Shown here: piece after piece, positions 4,727-5,607 of the stretch
Position numbering within the stretch: position 1 is the stretch's first letter
How the letters are laid out: each line of letters begins with the position of its first letter
Assembly (NCBI GenBank): GCA_016932895.1
Contig: JAFGCA010000520.1
Coordinates: forward strand, 1 to 5,607
Source of the DNA: Sedimentisphaerales bacterium
GTDB taxonomy: Bacteria > Planctomycetota > Phycisphaerae > Sedimentisphaerales > SG8-4
Direction of reading: 5' to 3'
Length of the DNA: 5,607 nt
The notes under the pieces: model-generated
Seen by the model: the letters and a program-made list of their open reading frames with translations, nothing else
Told to the model about the DNA's origin: nothing
Database searches by the model: none
Made by a program: the position numbers and the translations under genes

Positions 4727-5607
4727 ATGAACAGGTACCGTCGAGAAGGTCGCAGAGGTGCGACGACGTTCGTCTTTGCATCATGTCTTATTGTGCTGGC
4801 CGCCTTCGGCGGGAACGTGGCGGCGGAAAGGGCCGGGCGGTTCAAACTCGGTGAGCTGTATCCGCTGGAGAAGGTGCAGCAGGTCCTCGTCGCACGCGAG
4901 AAGTGGCATCCCTGGCCGACGTGGAACGAAAGGCAGGCGTGGGAGGCCCTGCCGGAGCCGGTCCGCGCGGACCTGGTGGCCAACGGTGAGAAGTACCTCG
5001 GCTACGAATGGCCCAGCCTGCCGGCGACGCTGTTTCTGGAGTACGCCCGCGAGGGCAATCGCAGCCGCTACGAGCGGGTACACTTCGATCGGCGGATCGC
5101 ACTGACGCAGCTCGTGGTTGCCGAGTGCGTCGAAGGCAAGGGACGTTTCGTTGACGATATCGTCAACGGCGTCTGGGCGATGTGCGAAGAATCGTTCTGG
5201 GGCCTGCCCGCTCACGTCGGGGCGCAAGAGGCCGGGTCGGGATTGCCCGACGTGACCGAACCGATTGTGGCTTTGTTCGTTGCCGAGACGGGGGCGGACC
5301 TGGCCTGGACCAGTTATCTACTCGGCGATCAGCTCGATCGCGTTTCACCGCTCATTCGCAAACGCATCGCGCTGGAGGAGGACCGCCGCATCCTGACGCC
5401 ATGTCTGGAGCGGGACGACTTCGGCTGGATGGGTTTCCGGGGTGGGCGCGTCAACAACTGGAACCCTTGGTGCAATTCCAACTGGCTGGCCGCAGCGCTG
5501 CTGGTCGAGCCGAACGAGCCGCGGCGTGCCGCAGCGGTGGCGAAGATCGTTCGCAGCCTCGACCACTTTCTGGATGCCTACGACGATGACGGTGGCTGCG
5601 ACGAGGG
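4727..5607 (+). CDS. Heparinase II/III-like protein, N-terminal part (truncated by window end)
   Basis: The frame runs open from the ATG at 4727 to the last base, giving 293 residues without a stop. Residues 1-33 are an export signal with a basic start (RYRREGRR), a hydrophobic core and a VAA-ER cleavage site. The rest fits the N-terminal alpha/alpha-toroid of heparinase II/III-like proteins: an early LYPLEKVQQV stretch, ESFWGLPAHVG (155-165), GLPDVTEPIVALFVAETGAD (172-191), NNWNPWCNSNW (243-253) and YDDDGGCDEG at the very end. In known relatives the DGGCDEG stretch is followed by GPxYW and precedes the central heparinase II/III domain, which lies outside the window together with its catalytic residues. 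The family includes uronic-acid polysaccharide lyases and the related dermatan-sulfate epimerases, so lyase is the likelier but not the only option. It follows the sulfatase by 29 nt and is probably co-transcribed with it. Confidence 0.82.
   Translation, partial: MNRYRREGRRGATTFVFASCLIVLAAFGGNVAAERAGRFKLGELYPLEKVQQVLVAREKWHPWPTWNERQAWEALPEPVRADLVANGEKYLGYEWPSLPATLFLEYAREGNRSRYERVHFDRRIALTQLVVAECVEGKGRFVDDIVNGVWAMCEESFWGLPAHVGAQEAGSGLPDVTEPIVALFVAETGADLAWTSYLLGDQLDRVSPLIRKRIALEEDRRILTPCLERDDFGWMGFRGGRVNNWNPWCNSNWLAAALLVEPNEPRRAAAVAKIVRSLDHFLDAYDDDGGCDE

Noticed and set aside
3519..4784. 421-codon open frame antisense to the sulfatase
   Set aside because: The sulfatase has complete catalytic motifs on the plus strand. 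This is a shadow frame typical of GC-rich coding DNA and has no recognisable domain.
1..5607. Search by eye for CRISPR arrays, tRNA genes, phage or transposase genes and toxin-antitoxin pairs
   Set aside because: I saw no regularly spaced direct repeats, no tRNA cloverleaf and no recombinase or toxin motifs.

Overview
The window is bacterial, with high GC on the right side (about 60% or more by eye) and clearly lower GC in the first kilobase. Three features fit a polysaccharide-degrading member of the PVC group, most likely Planctomycetota: a Tat-exported iduronate-2-sulfatase-type sulfatase, a secreted clan-A glycoside hydrolase, and a heparinase II/III-like lyase in one operon. The repeat-rich intergenic DNA is compatible with this. 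No ribosomal or other phylogenetic marker is present, so the placement is inference.

Layout. (1) Positions 82-1056, minus strand: an unrecognised 324-aa protein with one membrane segment, a coiled coil and an all-helical C-terminal part. It is preceded on the same strand by a good sigma-70-like promoter (1252-1280) and a possible 51-aa leader ORF (1071-1226). (2) Positions 1057-1809: a divergent intergenic region of about 750 bp. It contains that promoter, a mosaic of short degenerate dispersed repeats (about 1362-1614), and a foldable leader just before the plus-strand operon. (3) Positions 1810-5607, plus strand: a compact operon of a glycoside hydrolase (1810-3219), a sulfatase (3258-4697) and a heparinase II/III-like protein (4727 to the window end, truncated). 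The gaps are 38 and 29 nt, and each start has a Shine-Dalgarno sequence.

How the genes work together. All three plus-strand products carry export signals. The sulfatase would remove sulfate esters from a uronate-containing glycan, the lyase would cut uronic-acid linkages by beta-elimination, and the retaining clan-A hydrolase would cut a glycosidic bond in the backbone or a side chain. This looks like a locus for a sulfated, uronate-containing polysaccharide, either glycosaminoglycan-like or algal. The exact substrate cannot be read from sequence. The minus-strand gene has no visible link to the operon.

I did not see a convincing wholly new system. The points most worth a second look are the enzyme combination, the repeat mosaic, the promoter plus small ORF upstream of the unknown membrane protein, and the structured leader in front of the operon.
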